NCBI GenBank assembly: GCA_025558075.1 | Contig: JAHLKF010000019.1 | Location: forward strand, 310,001-374,000 | Reading direction: 5' to 3' | Length of the DNA: 64,000 nucleotides | Source of the DNA: Gaertneriomyces semiglobifer | Lineage: Eukaryota > Chytridiomycota > Chytridiomycetes > Spizellomycetales > Spizellomycetaceae | Shown here: one piece after another, positions 16,216-29,124 of the stretch | Numbering within the stretch: position 1 is the stretch's first letter | Layout: each line of letters begins with the position of its first letter | Made by a program: the position numbers and the translations under genes | The notes under the pieces: generated by a model | Told to the model about the DNA's origin: nothing | What the model saw: only the letters and a program-made list of their open reading frames with translations | Database searches by the model: none

Positions 16216-17447
16216 TTTTTATTTCCGAGTATGATGAGGCGCTTCCAATCCTAGTGCTGCAGCTTCCTCGTTGTCGATGGTTGGCGTGCGGCTCTTCCGA
16301 ACGATAGCTACGGTATTATGAGGGTCAGCACTTTGTTGCTAACTGCTGCTCTTCCTATGCCTATTCGAGCTGTTCTTGTCGAGGTTGATAAACGCTACCC
16401 AATGCTGCTACCAGCAACATTCAGAACCAAAAAAAAAGAGTAGTAAACCTTAACTGTGCACTGCACTGAAGTTGATCCATGAGCTTTTTCCGCGGGTCGC
16501 TTCATATAAACCATGCGCATGCTTCATAACGCCAGTATCAGTTCAATAAGACGACCATGTGTTGAGCGTGACAGGGGAGCACACATCCGTTGTGCATACA
16601 TGCATAGCAGTCAAGTCCACCTGAACACTTTTCCGGAACTCTGTTGGGTTGTTTGGATGCCGGAAAGGTGAATGGAATTATGTCTTTTGCGGATCCGAAA
16701 GTCAGCGGATGGTCATTCATTCGAATAAGAAACATGGCGCCGGCGTGACGAGCTATTCACGGTCGGAACATGAATGAATGAACACTTGTTATGTTATCCG
16801 GCCAAAGACTGCTCTGCATGATTGAAATTAAACTGGATCTGGATGCCACACCAATCCACACTCTCGTCACCACCACCATCCACGTCGTCGTATCGTCTCA
16901 CCCTCGTGGTCCTGTCATTCTGCTCAGTTGCAGTCATTTCCCCCCTTTTTTTTACATTTCTGTTGTTCTTTGTTCAAACTTGCCAGTTGTACACAATCAA
17001 ATGAACCAGAATATTAGTCTTGTAATTATTGAAATTTAAACACACCCAGGCCATGGTGTCATGGAAGGTTTGGCGGTCGGTGTACAAATGAGCAGGTGAA
17101 GCGGCTATTACCGCAGAACCAAACCTGGGACAAACGCTCAAACGAAGTACGACGACGTTCTAATTAAGGAGCTAGAGGCTTTGAATTGGCATGGAGGTGT
17201 TGCATCACTGTCATCACAAGTGTTGGCAATTGACATTGCACACTTCCAAGAGCGTGCCACGCCCTGAAGAAAAGCTGCTTGCATTATTGTACAGGTGCTG
17301 CCGAATTGAGCGGCTGCATTGCAAAAAAAAAAAAAAAAAAAAGAACAGCGGAAACCTGTCATGGTATATTCCTTACTCGGCGTCATCCCTAAAGAGCAAC
17401 CCACATTATCATGAATGTCCGGCTCGTCAGCATTTCCAACTCCCAGA
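16216..17447. other. Intergenic with an A20 homopolymer
   Basis: Spacer between the small PPxY gene and the 3' end of the trehalase gene. It contains a 20-base A run at 17323-17342. No gene, tRNA or repeat family was recognised. Confidence 0.4.
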
Positions 17448-20400
17448 TCAGATAGCGATCTTGCGCTCCTCGCCATTTGGTTTGAACAGTTGTTCTGGCG
17501 GAGTCAAAGCGCCAAGAGCTCGCCGCATCTTTTTGGTGAGGAATGTCAGACCCAGCTGCAGAAAAGTTATCAGATATTCCCGGTTCTGTGTCCGTAAAAT
17601 AACTCGTATCAAGTTGAGGTACTTACCTGGAAACTGGCATTCATCCATCCAAATCCTTCTCTCACCACACATCGGAAATCCGCCCCTACATTTCCATACT
17701 CTACTTCCACTTTATGTGTCATTCCCCAAACATCAAACTTTTCCGGGACAACTCCATTAAAGTCGACAAAGGCCTTGGTAATGGTGTACAACCATCGATA
17801 GCACACCCGTCGGGCGTCGTTCTCAAATCCGTAGTCTACCAGTCCAGGCCACGCCAAAATTTGATGCGGTGCCCATCCGTACGGGAAATCCCATTGTCGA
17901 TTCGGTCGGTCAATGGAGATCACGCCCCGGGAAGATTCAGTACCGGATACCAGGCCTCCAAATACTTCAAATTCTTTGAGCGCGGCAGGGACCATACGCT
18001 CTGCTTGTTCTTTTGTACAACACCCGGCCCAGAGCGCCCACAAACATGTGACAGTCTCGTAAACGCTCATTTCCCGGTCGTGGCAGTCGTAATCAAAGAA
18101 CATTCCACGTTCCTCATTCCAAAGGTACTTGTCAATCAAATGTCTGTGTCGTGTCTTCAAAGCGTCAAAGAGTTCTGGTGTGAAATAGACGTCAAAGTAG
18201 CTGCCTTCCGGAACGTGATACTTTGGAACCTGTCCATTGTGCTCGCCACCTTGGGCTTCAACACCAGGGTCCAAGGCTAGTGCAGTCTCGGACTCTGCAA
18301 ACACCTTCCATTCTTCATCCATCGTTTCATCATACACCATTATCCCTTTTGCCCAGTGTCCATCGAAGCCTTTCCTACCGGTATCTCCATTTCCAACACT
18401 GCCCTCTACTCCTTGATCCTTGAGAACCTGTACCCATTCCAAAAATTCATTTAGATAGATATCCTCTGGTCCTTTGCGTACGCGCAGTTTGAATACACCT
18501 CCAAACTGTGTGGATATGAATTGAGAGAGATCAATCTCATATTTGTAGACAAGTGACGCGAGGTCGATGGTTGCCAGATTGGCACAGCGCTTTTCAAATC
18601 GATATGTTGTGTCGTGGCCAGACTCTCGAACTGAAAAGGTTGTAAAAGAACCGTGAGCTTCAAAACGAAGCATACACACATGTAACCATCAGTTGTACCA
18701 CTTACCAGCACGGTCATGGACAAAGTATTGGTTCAGTTCCTTGACCATTCTGCCCACCTCATCCCGTGACATTTTTGCCTCTAGTTGTTGCGCCTCGCCC
18801 TGCGCTTCCGTGCCGTTAGCATAGCGATGCATAACCTCCTTGTCATATAAATCCATCACGGTATCCAGCTCTACCCCCATGGCCTTTGCGTAGGGTTCAA
18901 AGGTATGCAAGAAATGACTGGCTTCCGTTTCAGGAGGCATACCCATACCCTCCGGATGATATTTGCATAATCCAGTAGTATAATCCAGGCGTGGGCTCGC
19001 CAGCCACACACTCAGAAGTTCCTTGATACTTGCTCTAACGCTTCTGGCAGTCCAAACGAGCCCCTCTGTCATGGTCCATCCCTTTCGATGCAAATAAGGA
19101 AGGGTCTTGTTGATCATGTCGGTGAGGAAAGGTGGCTGACTCCGAGTCAGGTAATAACTGCGGTTAGCGTTCAGGATCTTGCCATAATGTTCAATTTCAT
19201 AGCAAAAGTTCTCAACCATTCCACGCGCCAGCTCAACGCGCCCATCAAGGAGGAGACCGAGAGATTCAAAATAACTATCCCACCCGTACATCTCATTGAA
19301 ACGACCACCGGGAACCACGAAAGGGGTCCCCCTAATCACAACCTTGCCGTTCTCTTCCTTGCGGCGTAGGCCTAAAGATAGAATACCAGGATGGTGGTTA
19401 ATACTCTTCACGTATTGTGGGCTTATGATTTCGGGGAGACGGACGACATCCAAGTTGAGGTGCTTCCGTTCCTGAGCGACTTGAGTGTAATATTCCATGG
19501 CCATGTCATCGTGATATGGAACGTACACTCGCGGCCTTTGGTCTTTTGATCTGTTCTTCGGATCGTTGCAGATGATTTCGAGCCCCTCAGCATCAATGCG
19601 GCGGGTCAAGCCGTCCCAAAAATGATATTTGATCAGTCTCGAGAGTCGTTCAACAGGGTTTTCATTGAGACGCTCTTCATCCAAGACGATGAATTTGCGG
19701 CCGTAGTCGCTGGCAAGAGCGAGTTCTTGCAGCAGGTTTGATAGAGCGTAAGTACCTCTAATTTCGTACTTGCGATATCCAGAAGAGTTGGCAGTGCCGA
19801 GAATGAAGGTTTTTGGACCAGTGTCTTGGACAGTGATTTGGAAATCCCCATCAGTGTCCTCTTGTTCAAGAATTTGACGTTGCGTGGTTTCAACATTGAT
19901 CAAAAAACGACGAGACCGAGGCAGCTTTTCATCATGGGAGCCGCGCCGATGCCGAAGAGGTTTTGCATCCGTATCATCCTTTGCATTATCTAGAAGCGAT
20001 GTCTAGTTCACAACGACTTTGGTTAGTGAAACATGATCCGTCAAACATGAGTTGAACAAGGCCTGAACTCTTCAGCGGCGCACATGGAGCATCTTCCGCC
20101 GATTACTCTTGAAGATACCGCCTTTCCCTTCTTCTGTGTCCGCATAGACAACGGTCTGATCATCATCCATCGTATCTGATGGCTGGAGGAAGATGGCCGC
20201 CTCCTTCCAAACGACGCCTTCGCATCACTTCGTGCACACACTGCTCGTCACCACAAATTGATATCTAGCTCTCCTCCATGAATGGCTGGCCCTCCAGACT
20301 CAAAAGTAGAGAAGCAGCTCACGACTGCTGATCACCATGTGACAGGTACTGGACACTTACAATACTCAAAGTTCTCCCTCTTTGTAACTTGACGTTTTCA

Positions 20401-20669
20401 CCATCCTCTCCGTGGGCGACGGCATGATCGCGATCATGGTAAAAGAGCTCTTCTTCGATGTGAATGTTTTCCACTTTCTTCTTGGGGGCGGCGTGGTCCT
20501 TCAGAAAGCGGTCACGCTTTGAGGAGTTCATATAATTGAGAGCAGAAGCATCAGCGGACATGTCGTTAGTACCGTGGTGGGGTTTGTGGATCTCTGGGGA
20601 GTGAGCTCGTGCGGCATAAGGCAGTAGATGCTGAGATTCGGAAGTTGATGACGTTGGGACGGGGGGCAT
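17448..20669 (-). CDS. NTH1: Neutral trehalase, GH37 (spliced)
   Basis: Hydrolyses trehalose to two glucoses in the cytosol. Read on the minus strand, the N-terminal exon (ATG 20669) ends RTLSI at a GTAAGT donor (20360). Later exons carry RHRRGSHDEKLPRSRRFLI, where RRGS fits the PKA site that activates fungal neutral trehalases. Then comes the calcium-binding region EQEDTDGDFQITVQDTGPK. The catalytic domain has both GH37 signatures: PGGRFNEMYGWDSYF, and QWDFPYGWAPHQ in the 3' part. An intron near 18637-18705 joins HDRA to VRESGHDTTYRFEKR, and a last one near 17558-17625 joins SFQ to LGLTFLTKKMRRALG. Length and motifs are complete. Presence of the calcium and PKA regions separates it from secreted acid trehalase. 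Confidence 0.9.
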
Positions 20670-22731
20670 GATATTGATGCAGATTGGAGATATCGATGCC
20701 GACCCTGTGCAGTTCAACTATCTCGTATTTATCCCTTTACTGTTCTGGCTAGCTGTTGGGCAATTGGACAATATGATCCAACCTTACTACGGGTGGGCTG
20801 AAAGAAAGCTCCAGTGTCTCTTCTTTGCGGGTAATGATTGCAACTATACGCTTGCTTGTCTCGGTTGCTGTTGCTGCTCCTGGTTGGCTTCAAACAATCA
20901 TTCAAATTGCACAGCGCACTGCTAGTGACGTTGATGCAATGTAGCGAGTATATATAAAATGCTACCCAACTGGCTGATGGGTCTATAGTGAGTGGGTGTG
21001 TCCTTGTGGGGGGGGGGGGGGGGGGGGGGGGGTGGTTCGTGGTCTATACTTTCCTCTGTGGCAGCGAGTAGTGATATCATCCCTTCGAAAGGAGTGCCGC
21101 GCCATGACATCCTGTCCATTGATGACTGGAGGGGCCACTCACAGGTTTGTTGAGGCCATTGCTACTTCTTAAAAGAAACCTTTTGATACCCATTCTGTGT
21201 AGTCAGGGTCGGTCATCGAAATCAACGGGATGAATGTGCATCACACGATAAGGATTGCACGGCGGATTGCTGTGAAGTGGCGATATTTGATCAAACATCA
21301 ATCTGTGCCTGTGCCGGCTTCTTCGGAGCATCGATGATGGCTATCATTCCTTTCTGGCCTGGCAACAACTACTTGGATTATACGTCATGATATGATAGTC
21401 GCAGCCAATGTCGAACTACACATAGCCCATATGCGGACCATCACATATCACTCGCTGCAATAACAACATAACCCCCAAACAAAAACAGGAAATGGAGGTT
21501 TATACACCAACCTACTGTGTTTGCGACGCATCGAGCAAAGGTGGGGACGTCTCCTGCGCTGCTTATTACGAAAAGAATAGTGTTGTTGTTATCTTGAGCG
21601 AATTAACCAAGGATCGTAGGTGTCGTCTGCGGTGAGCGTCATCATCATCGCTCATAGACTACCCGGTCTTTGGAATATCGTTTTCCTGACCCCTTCTCCG
21701 TAACGCAGGATTAACAGTTCTGCAACAAACCCGTCGTAGTACGTCCATCGTATACGTAGCACGCAATGGTACGATCTGCCATCAGTTCCAGAGAACTGAT
21801 GCACGATTGCATACCGCATTTGTCACCGATGGGCGAGTTTGGGTGCTTATGGGACCTAACGAGGAGCCAACTCATCAGATACTGTTAATGGTACCGCTTC
21901 ATGTCTGGATGCACTCTGTGCGTTCGATGCGGCCGGAGATCTCGCAAAAGGCTGCTGATCCATGGCAAAGACATGATCGGAACATAGATCATGGTTCAAA
22001 AGTTGTAGGGATGACAAGATCAATCCTTCATTGCTAATACTTGTGCGAGCGTGACCAGCGCCCGACTCGCCATGAAGCGGGCTGGGAACATGTCCTGTGT
22101 GAACCATAAAATTCAGCTCACTTCTAGAAAGTCATGAACATACAAAAGCATGCTCGGCAGTATACATGGCTCGATGTTTATCTGCAAATGGACGCTGGGG
22201 GATAAACTCCGCTGGGATCACGTAATAGCCGCGTCTGCGCAGCGTGTTACATAAGCATCGGAGTTTGGATGCGCGCAACGCTCGCAGGTTGCGTGAACAG
22301 GTCGAATGGGGGTGACCATTGACACAATCTCCACTACTGGAAACGGGGCCGACGTAATGTAAGTTAGAACAAAGGCCGGTTACCTTCAAGCGATGTTGGT
22401 CCCAATGAATGGCCTAATCCACTGTGTAATCATGGTTCAGATGGTGACGGCATGGGCGCCATGTAGAGGAATCCATGGACGATGACACACAGTGGTGAAT
22501 ACGAGCAACTTCAGGGACAAGCTGGGGGATCTTGACATAGTTGGGTGCCACATGCACAGCGTTTGTGCTTCTGGATATCTCGGGGCGAAGAAGTTTTTCG
22601 GATGGGGAAAGTGTATCCAAGTCCGAATATAAATGTGTAGAATGCGCGAACATGCCCATCATGACAGGCAGGTGCTATAGTCACGGTCAATTATTTTATA
22701 ATTGTATACCTAGAAAGGAGGGTTTGGAAAT
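20670..22731. other. Two-kilobase intergenic region with a G25 run
   Basis: Located between the trehalase start and the next plus-strand gene. It contains a 25-base G run at 21008-21032. Short frames on both strands have no recognisable domain. A gene with many small exons cannot be excluded, but I see no evidence for one. Confidence 0.4.
21008..21032. repeat. Poly(G) homopolymer, 25 bases
   Basis: An uninterrupted run of G directly seen in the sequence. It could form a G-quadruplex and its length is likely variable or uncertain in the assembly. Confidence 0.9.
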
Positions 22732-23625
22732 ATGCCCATGAAGCGAGTTGGTTCAAGTTCTATGGTCGACAATGGCCCTATCAAACGCTTGTGTGGACAC
22801 AAAGACGGCTGGACCAACGTCAAAGAGCATCCTCCCTCGGTTGGAGCCATTGTCGGTTACGTGAAGACTGAAGATAGCCATGGTTTGTTTGCAAGAAGCG
22901 CAGAGGTACGATGGGGACCGAAGCAGTCATTTATAGCAACACTGCTGATCCTAAACTTATTGCAGGGAGATTTTGCTGACAACGAACCTAGCGCATGTCC
23001 ATCTCCTTCAATAAAGCAAGAGGATGTACCGGAGCGGGATGGTACCACGTCAACACTGTTTCCACGCTCATTTATTCACCCTCACCATCCAGCATCAAAA
23101 CACCCAGATATATTTGGGCCAGAGTTTCGGCGTTGCTTGCCCGAAGCACCCATGAATGCTTGCCAGTATTGCGGTCATCCCGCCGAGCAAGAATTTCTCC
23201 ACGCGCTCACGTCGCAAGATTACGCTGCGGCGCTTGCAATGCTCACGCTCTCTGAAAACGGATCTCATCATGAGCCTCCCCGAACTGAAATCCCCTCAAT
23301 TTCCGTCGATGAGCTTTTGGAATTTGACGAGAAAGCTATTACTCAACAACACCATGAACCCGCAGACCCCCACCTTCTGCATCCTTTTGGTATTTCTGCT
23401 ACGGTTTCAGAGCTGGAGCAAGAGGTGTTCAGTAATTTGAGTTTGGGCTTTGAAGGGTTAGGAATAACATTAACCTCGCCTGCACCACAAGAGCAGAGCG
23501 CGCAAAGTTCTCCATTGCTGTCCGAAGAGCTCAAGGCAATTATGGATGATTTCATTGACTTCGACTGTGGCAGTGACGTGTTATGTGAAGCAAGGACCAT
23601 TGGCGGAGCACTGTTAGAAAAGTGA
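22732..23625 (+). CDS. Hypothetical acidic protein, possible regulator
   Basis: The frame is open from ATG 22732 to 23625 but contains a likely 60-nt intron at 22906-22965 (GTACGA...CTAAAC...TTGCAG), which keeps the frame when removed. The product is about 277 residues. It has a C-x2-C pair (NACQYCGH) near the middle, a long acidic C-terminal half with aromatic/leucine clusters such as LKAIMDDFIDFD, and two SUMO-consensus sites (VKTE and IKQE). These features fit a transcriptional regulator with an acidic activation region. No DNA-binding domain is recognised, so this is inference only. Confidence 0.5.
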   Translation: MPMKRVGSSSMVDNGPIKRLCGHKDGWTNVKEHPPSVGAIVGYVKTEDSHGLFARSAEVRWGPKQSFIATLLILNLLQGDFADNEPSACPSPSIKQEDVPERDGTTSTLFPRSFIHPHHPASKHPDIFGPEFRRCLPEAPMNACQYCGHPAEQEFLHALTSQDYAAALAMLTLSENGSHHEPPRTEIPSISVDELLEFDEKAITQQHHEPADPHLLHPFGISATVSELEQEVFSNLSLGFEGLGITLTSPAPQEQSAQSSPLLSEELKAIMDDFIDFDCGSDVLCEARTIGGALLEK

Positions 23626-23958
23626 ACAATAGGCATTGAATGATAATTTACAATGTCGAATTTAGGCCAGATTTTTCCTTTCGAAATGCTGCAAATGGCC
23701 GGCCCACGCACGAGGATGCTTCGCAAAGTTTATAGTAACCGCTTTGTTTGTACAAGGGTCAACATAGGTGTTCCAATGGACATCCGTGTTTTTGTTGCTA
23801 TTTTGAGTGCGTTTAACGCGACCGGTGCTTCGACTCGTCCTGTGCGCCGAGTTTGAAAGGTCTCAATCTATATAGTATATAATATAACTACCACGCAGTT
23901 CGCACTCCGATGCGCTATTTGGCGCCGGCAACACGCATGGTGAGAAAAGGCAACTGGA

Positions 23959-25980
23959 ATGTCCTTTGCAGAGTATGCCTTCCCGTTCGCAGGTGCGCTA
24001 CCGCAGTTCGATTTGCAGCCCGTCCAATCGCTACCTCGCCCCAGCGACATTGAGGGCGACACAACTCAGGAACTGACGCCCTCCAGCGCCGAGCGGGATG
24101 TCGCTGGTTCTGCACTAACGCCAAAAGGCGACCGTTCCAATGAAAAGTGTCCCCCCCAAGAAAACGAGCCCGTCCCCAGGTGGTTCTGCGAGTTTCGTAA
24201 AAGACCAGCGTTGTTTGATTCGCTCATGCATTGCGGCGTGATTGGCATCCTTGCTCTTTGGCTTTCCATCCCGCTCAATACACCAGATGGGGACGCAGAC
24301 ACATCCAACTACTGGATTTTCATCCTAGGTTTTTTTACGCTATACCATTTCACAGGCTCCTATAATGCATATTGCCTGGTAAGGGTACGATTACCTACCT
24401 ATTGTTATCAATTCTAACAAACGCTTCTCAGAACCGGCAGTTTGACCCATTTGGATTTTCTTCCAAACGACTTCTGTACACCGGCGAAATCCTCAACAGT
24501 GTGCTGCCCATTTGTCTCAGTGTGCTTGCTTACTTCTTACCATCCGAGTGGCGGCGTGCCGTGACGTCTTCAAAGATATGGTATGTACTTGCCATCCTAA
24601 ACCAACGATCATACCTTACTTATTTGTGACCGTTGAGTAGGTTTGTTTACTTGGTGACGGCAGGCCTGTTCCCTATATCCATCGCCTACTTCCTACATTG
24701 CTTATTAGCGCGACGGGTCTATGAGACGAACTTATCTCCTGAAGAACTCAGTCGTGATCGTGCAAAACCCTGGGGAGATGCCTTCGCGGACCTGCGCAGG
24801 CCCGTGCCTCTTAAAGTTGTTTTTTGGTTTATAGTGGCGACCATGCTCGTAATTGCCACCTTCGTCGTCGGGCAAGTGTATTCATATCTGTTCTTTCGAT
24901 ACTATCCTTTACCAACATGGCTTGCAGTCGGTAAGAAGCGTTCCCTTTGTTGCTATGCTATTAGTTGATTGTGGCCTCATTTTCATGCGTATATTTAGTT
25001 TCCCTGTGCCTCTATCAAATGGTCAACGCCGGTTTAGCACTGTTAAGCTCTCACCTGTTTCGGGAAAAATGCGGCGGTAATTCTCTGGTTTATAGCTGCA
25101 GGTTTTTTGCCTTCATGGTAAGCATGGCAAAATTCAATTTTCTCTCGACTTTTGAACTAATAGTACTCGAATACAGATGTATTTTGGATTTTACCGAAAC
25201 TTGTACACTGTGAAAAGTTTGACAGCCTGGACTGTCAGCGCATTGACAATCCTCTCTTTTGTCCAGGTACGCCCATTTCTTTCGTAGTTGTTGTGTCCCA
25301 CACGTAGACCAACAGCTATTTCTCAGCGGGCATTGTGGATACCGTTGGTGCTCTCACGGCCCGTTTATGAATTCTGTTACCAGCGAGCAACGCTGCACGC
25401 GTTGAGTAACCCACCGGCTCCCTATATGCTAATCTCGGACGAACATGTTGCTGGAGCCACAAAAGAAGGTGGTTCGGTGTCTAAGCGTTCGTTCGTTGAC
25501 ATTCTGAAATCCGAAGTCATTGCACCTTCGCCGAAGGACGAATTTACGGACGCTGAAGCGCATCAATCAGCAAACGAAAAAAATAAAGCGTACTATAACT
25601 ATGTCCGTGCGAATTGCGCCCTTTTTGGGTTCGACATCGTGGCCCAGAATATTACTTTAATGGCCTTTCTGGTCATTGTGCCAATATTGCGCGCGGGCCC
25701 CAACCGTTACCGGTACAAGCTGGGGACTCTTACGACGGAGGAGTACCACTGGGCTCTTATCAAAACAATTTTCACAGGGTTGGGCGAGGTTATCGGGTCG
25801 ATTATTGCCGTTATCATTGCCAAAAGGATGACCGGAATATCCATCTTTCATGAATACACCAAGTTCATCACTTTCCGTGCTAGAGACTACCGGTTAGTAA
25901 CAGCAATTTGCTTGCACGTGCTGGCCGATATTTATTTGGCCATGGTGGAGCTGAAGTTTGATTTTGACGGGGGCAGATAG
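23959..25980 (+). CDS. Polytopic membrane protein of unknown function (multi-exon)
   Basis: Starts at ATG 23959 (MSFAEYAFPFAGALP) with a hydrophilic N-terminus of about 85 residues, then repeated hydrophobic segments spread over several exons. Examples are GVIGILALWLSIPL, FILGFFTLYHFTG, FVYLVTAGLFPISIAYFLH, VVFWFIVATMLVIATFVVG and NITLMAFLVIVPIL, with a last pair near ALIKTIFTGLGEVIGSIIAV. Introns of about 50-65 nt lie near 24380-24432, 24580-24640, 24930-24998, 25115-25176 and 25266-25308. About eight to ten membrane spans are predicted by eye. A hydrophilic loop sits between exons at 25430-25600. I do not recognise the family. Confidence 0.55.
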
Positions 25981-26252
25981 AGCCAACGAGTCTATGCATT
26001 AGCTAGATAGGACTCCTTATATACCACAACGGAGCACTTGAAATTGGCGGTGCGACTCCTTGTAACGATATATATCATACATAATTTCCTTGATCACTCA
26101 TCAATGACCTGCCTTCCATACTCTTCTCTCTCCCGTAAACATTTGAGGATTCTGCCCCACCCCTCTGCCTCCTCCGCTCTTGAGCGCTTTTCGAACAATG
26201 GTGACACCACTACCGCCGCTGCCAAATTGCATCAGGACGTTCTCTTCACCGG

Positions 26253-27384
26253 CTAGAAGAGATTTAGCGTTCTTCTGTGGTGAAGCACGAGCCGAGATAA
26301 CAGCTTTCGCGAATTGATATCTGTTTCATGTTGTGTAGAGTTAGTGGCTAGAAATTGCAGCAGCCGACTTTCTTTACGATTAACTCGCCTTTCCATATCG
26401 CTTGGCACTTCGAAGCCTTTGCTTTCCACGACTTTTTTGAGCCACTCAAATGGTAATTCTTTGAATGCATTGATGAGCTCCTTCCATCCTTCACCATCCC
26501 TATTACCCCAGACAACGCCAAATTCCTCTACAATATCTCTGACTAGTCCTCGGTAAAGGTAGGTCACGACTGCTTCTCTGATCTCTTTCATCCCAGGAAA
26601 TTCTACACCGCTTGAGACATAGTTGGTGTAATCAATGATCGTCTGGCGGTTAATGTCAGACTTGATCAAGGATGTGGCGATTTGAGCGAGGTCCGTGAGA
26701 ACAAGGAGGTTAGAGGCGGAGAATACGGAGCGTAAAAGAGCAGATCGGTTGGGGGTGGATGTCAATTGGAGGTGTTGAGAGGCAAACGACGCATACAAAT
26801 GTCCGAAGGCAAGGTGAAGACCATCTGGTGTGAGATTCGGATCCGAGACCGGGATATGAAGAGTCGGGATATGACCGTACCTGAACGATGAAAGCATTAT
26901 ATCAGCGACTGGAGGTAAAGCACGCTCTGAAGGAAGACCTCTGGTCTGCAGTTCCATGACTATAGTCCGGTCACTTGCAGGGACCACTACATCCTGTATA
27001 CTCAACGGCTGTGAGTACTCACTCTAAGTTGTCAGCTCCACTTTCCCTCAGCATCTGAGCCAAAAATGGGCTTCTACAAGCGACAATTCTGTGCAGCTTG
27101 TAAACACATTCATCGCCAGCGCCATTCATAACTCCGTTCAAGGCCGGACTGAGGAAACGCACGCAAACGATTAAATCTGCATACATGCCCTGCAGGAAGC
27201 CCTGATGGTACAGGAAGCCGCAAATCATATCATGATGCGTCGGCTGTTGGAACGACGGAGACGGCTGCTGCTCCGAGGTTGCGGAAGCAGTAGATGACAT
27301 AGTATTGACGTCCGCGGAAGTGATGTCGTACGATTGCGATTGTAGGGGCGCTGGAGACTCGTTGTCGTAAGTAATGTGAATCAT
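26253..27384 (-). CDS. BTB/POZ domain protein, one intron
   Basis: Exon 1 starts at ATG 27384 (MIHITYDNESPAPLQSQ) and encodes the first half of a BTB fold: LYHQGFLQGMYADLIVCVRF, then YKLHRIVACRSPFLAQML, the conserved H-x-IV-CRSPFF pattern. A 49-nt intron at 26974-27022 (GTGAGT...GCAAG) keeps phase and continues DDRTIVMELQTRGLP and TPDGLHLAFGHLY, the beta-strand and helix that complete the BTB domain. The C-terminal part is helical, like the BACK-type region of fungal BTB proteins. It probably acts as an oligomerising adaptor. A further upstream exon at 27403-27624 was considered, but its splice phase does not fit. Confidence 0.7.
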
Positions 27385-27624
27385 TCTGGATGGCAAGCAA
27401 AATTATGTGAGTACGAGTATAAGATAATGTGGAAGCGGGGCGCAGTAGCCTCGCCGTCCATGCAAATGTCCAATGAACTGGTTCACGTCCCACCCAGTCG
27501 ACGAATGTGGACTGGCATTAACAGCCTCTAATCTAGCTAGCAAGCGCTCCCGGAGGGCATTTTGCTCCCGATCATATCGTTTTCCCGCTGGATCTACGCC
27601 CTTTCTACACATAGTCTCTACCAT

Positions 27625-28130
27625 AAGTCTTTATCGGCGACTTACCGGTAACCAGGAAGTACGATCAGTTGATTAAAGGCAAGGAAGGCAGCAGGGGAGA
27701 CAGACAGCCAGGACCAGGTCTGTAGACGCTTGCGCTATGCGTCGTCGAGGGTAAAGAGCGTTTGCGTCGTCGTCGTCGTTCGACGATGTCCGTCCAAAAG
27801 ACGTCGCTTTTCTCAGTCTTTTGTGGTGTTATTGATAACATGTCTGGACTGAAGTGTGCAAACGAAGTGTGAAAGCAGCGATCGAGACGTCCTTAAAGCA
27901 GAACAAGACTGCCATGCCCTGGTGGCAGGCAGGCAGTATAGACCAGAGCCGTGACAAGCAAGATTGAATGGATGTGTGTATTGGCGATCAGGAATGGCAT
28001 CCTTTGTTTTGTTAGTTTCGAACATTGGCCAGTTGTTACGCGCGATAAGAACATTCAGCTCAGTTCTCCAGCTTGAACAGCTTCCATCCGCTCATCCATC
28101 TCTATCGATCCAGGTCTCCGTTGATCAAAA
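27625..28130. other. Intergenic, shared promoter region
   Basis: Lies between the BTB gene (minus) and the membrane-protein gene (plus). A CGTCGTCGTCGT microsatellite-like stretch occurs near 27767-27782. No gene is seen. Confidence 0.4.
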
Positions 28131-28976
28131 ATGGCAGCCTCCAAGTCATTGCCGCTTCTCATAACACCAATAGTTCTCGGCCTCCTGTACACACTGGTCT
28201 TGGCGCCGACTGAACCATTTTTTGCACACTGTTACCGCTCTTCTTCCGACCATTCCAACACGGTTAGCGAACTCATCTCCGAAAAATGGTCGTTTTTCCT
28301 ATGTCTCGTCATGCCATTCTTCAGTCTCCCTCGCACCCACCCTGTTGGTCTCGCCTTATCCGCTGAATTGATCGCGTTATTCGGAACCTTCCTGCACCTC
28401 GTTGCCAGAAGAGGCAAGTGGCAGTCGCTGCTGGTTGGATCTTTATGTCAATTGCTTGGAGTGGGCGTGGTGGCGCCGGTGTATATGGCACTCGTATGGT
28501 CCGGTCAAACCAAACGCACCAACGCTAGGACTACTCTACACGGAGCTGCTACCAGCATCCTCGTGGGCTTCCTACTTCCGACCGTGTGGATGTTGCTGAG
28601 CCCTGGTGAGAGGAGCATTGCCCTCTGGCAACCGGTCCCGGTGTACATCTTCGCCGTTCACATTATCACCGATCTTTGTCCGGCAAGTCTTGTGCCCGAA
28701 ATGAAGTGGAAAAGACACGTCAATAAGCTTATCTATGCTGGGTTCTTTCTTTTGCATGTCTACGCCATCTACTTGTGTGTATGGCAACCAGCTGTCAGCA
28801 GTGACAAGCTCAGTAGCAGGGATACGGAACTGAGAGTGTACGCCACGAGGTTTATCGCGATTGACCTCGTGGGGGTCGGTGTCGCATTACTGTGGGCCGC
28901 CAGCCATACCGTCTCGGATGCTGTTGTCTCACTCCTGTTGGGACCGGGTAGCATTTGGAAACGGTTGTTGGCGTAG
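28131..28976 (+). CDS. Polytopic membrane protein, unknown
   Basis: A single-exon 281-residue protein from ATG 28131 (MAASKSLPLLITPIVLGLL). Hydrophobic segments at roughly residues 8-27, 52-68, 72-92, 100-122, 140-158, 170-188, 203-222 and 240-265 predict seven or eight membrane spans with short loops. The arrangement resembles small fungal membrane proteins of the terpene-cyclase-like or DUF type, but no diagnostic motif was seen, so no function is given. The stop at 28974-28976 is followed by an AT-rich spacer before the convergent large gene. Confidence 0.6.
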   Translation: MAASKSLPLLITPIVLGLLYTLVLAPTEPFFAHCYRSSSDHSNTVSELISEKWSFFLCLVMPFFSLPRTHPVGLALSAELIALFGTFLHLVARRGKWQSLLVGSLCQLLGVGVVAPVYMALVWSGQTKRTNARTTLHGAATSILVGFLLPTVWMLLSPGERSIALWQPVPVYIFAVHIITDLCPASLVPEMKWKRHVNKLIYAGFFLLHVYAIYLCVWQPAVSSDKLSSRDTELRVYATRFIAIDLVGVGVALLWAASHTVSDAVVSLLLGPGSIWKRLLA

Positions 28977-29124
28977 TGTTAATTCAATCTATGTGGTGAG
29001 CAGGAGAACACAAGTTTGTAATCATATTAATATATACGATGAGGCTCTTTTCCTTTTGATCATCAAGAAACAGACTTTCTATTCAAAACCAGTCCAAAAC
29101 ATCCTATACAGGCACAGTTCGCTA

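Noticed and set aside
27403..27624. Additional 5' exon of the BTB gene
   Set aside because: Begins with ATG, but the only GT-AG pairing is 29 nt and out of phase with the next exon.
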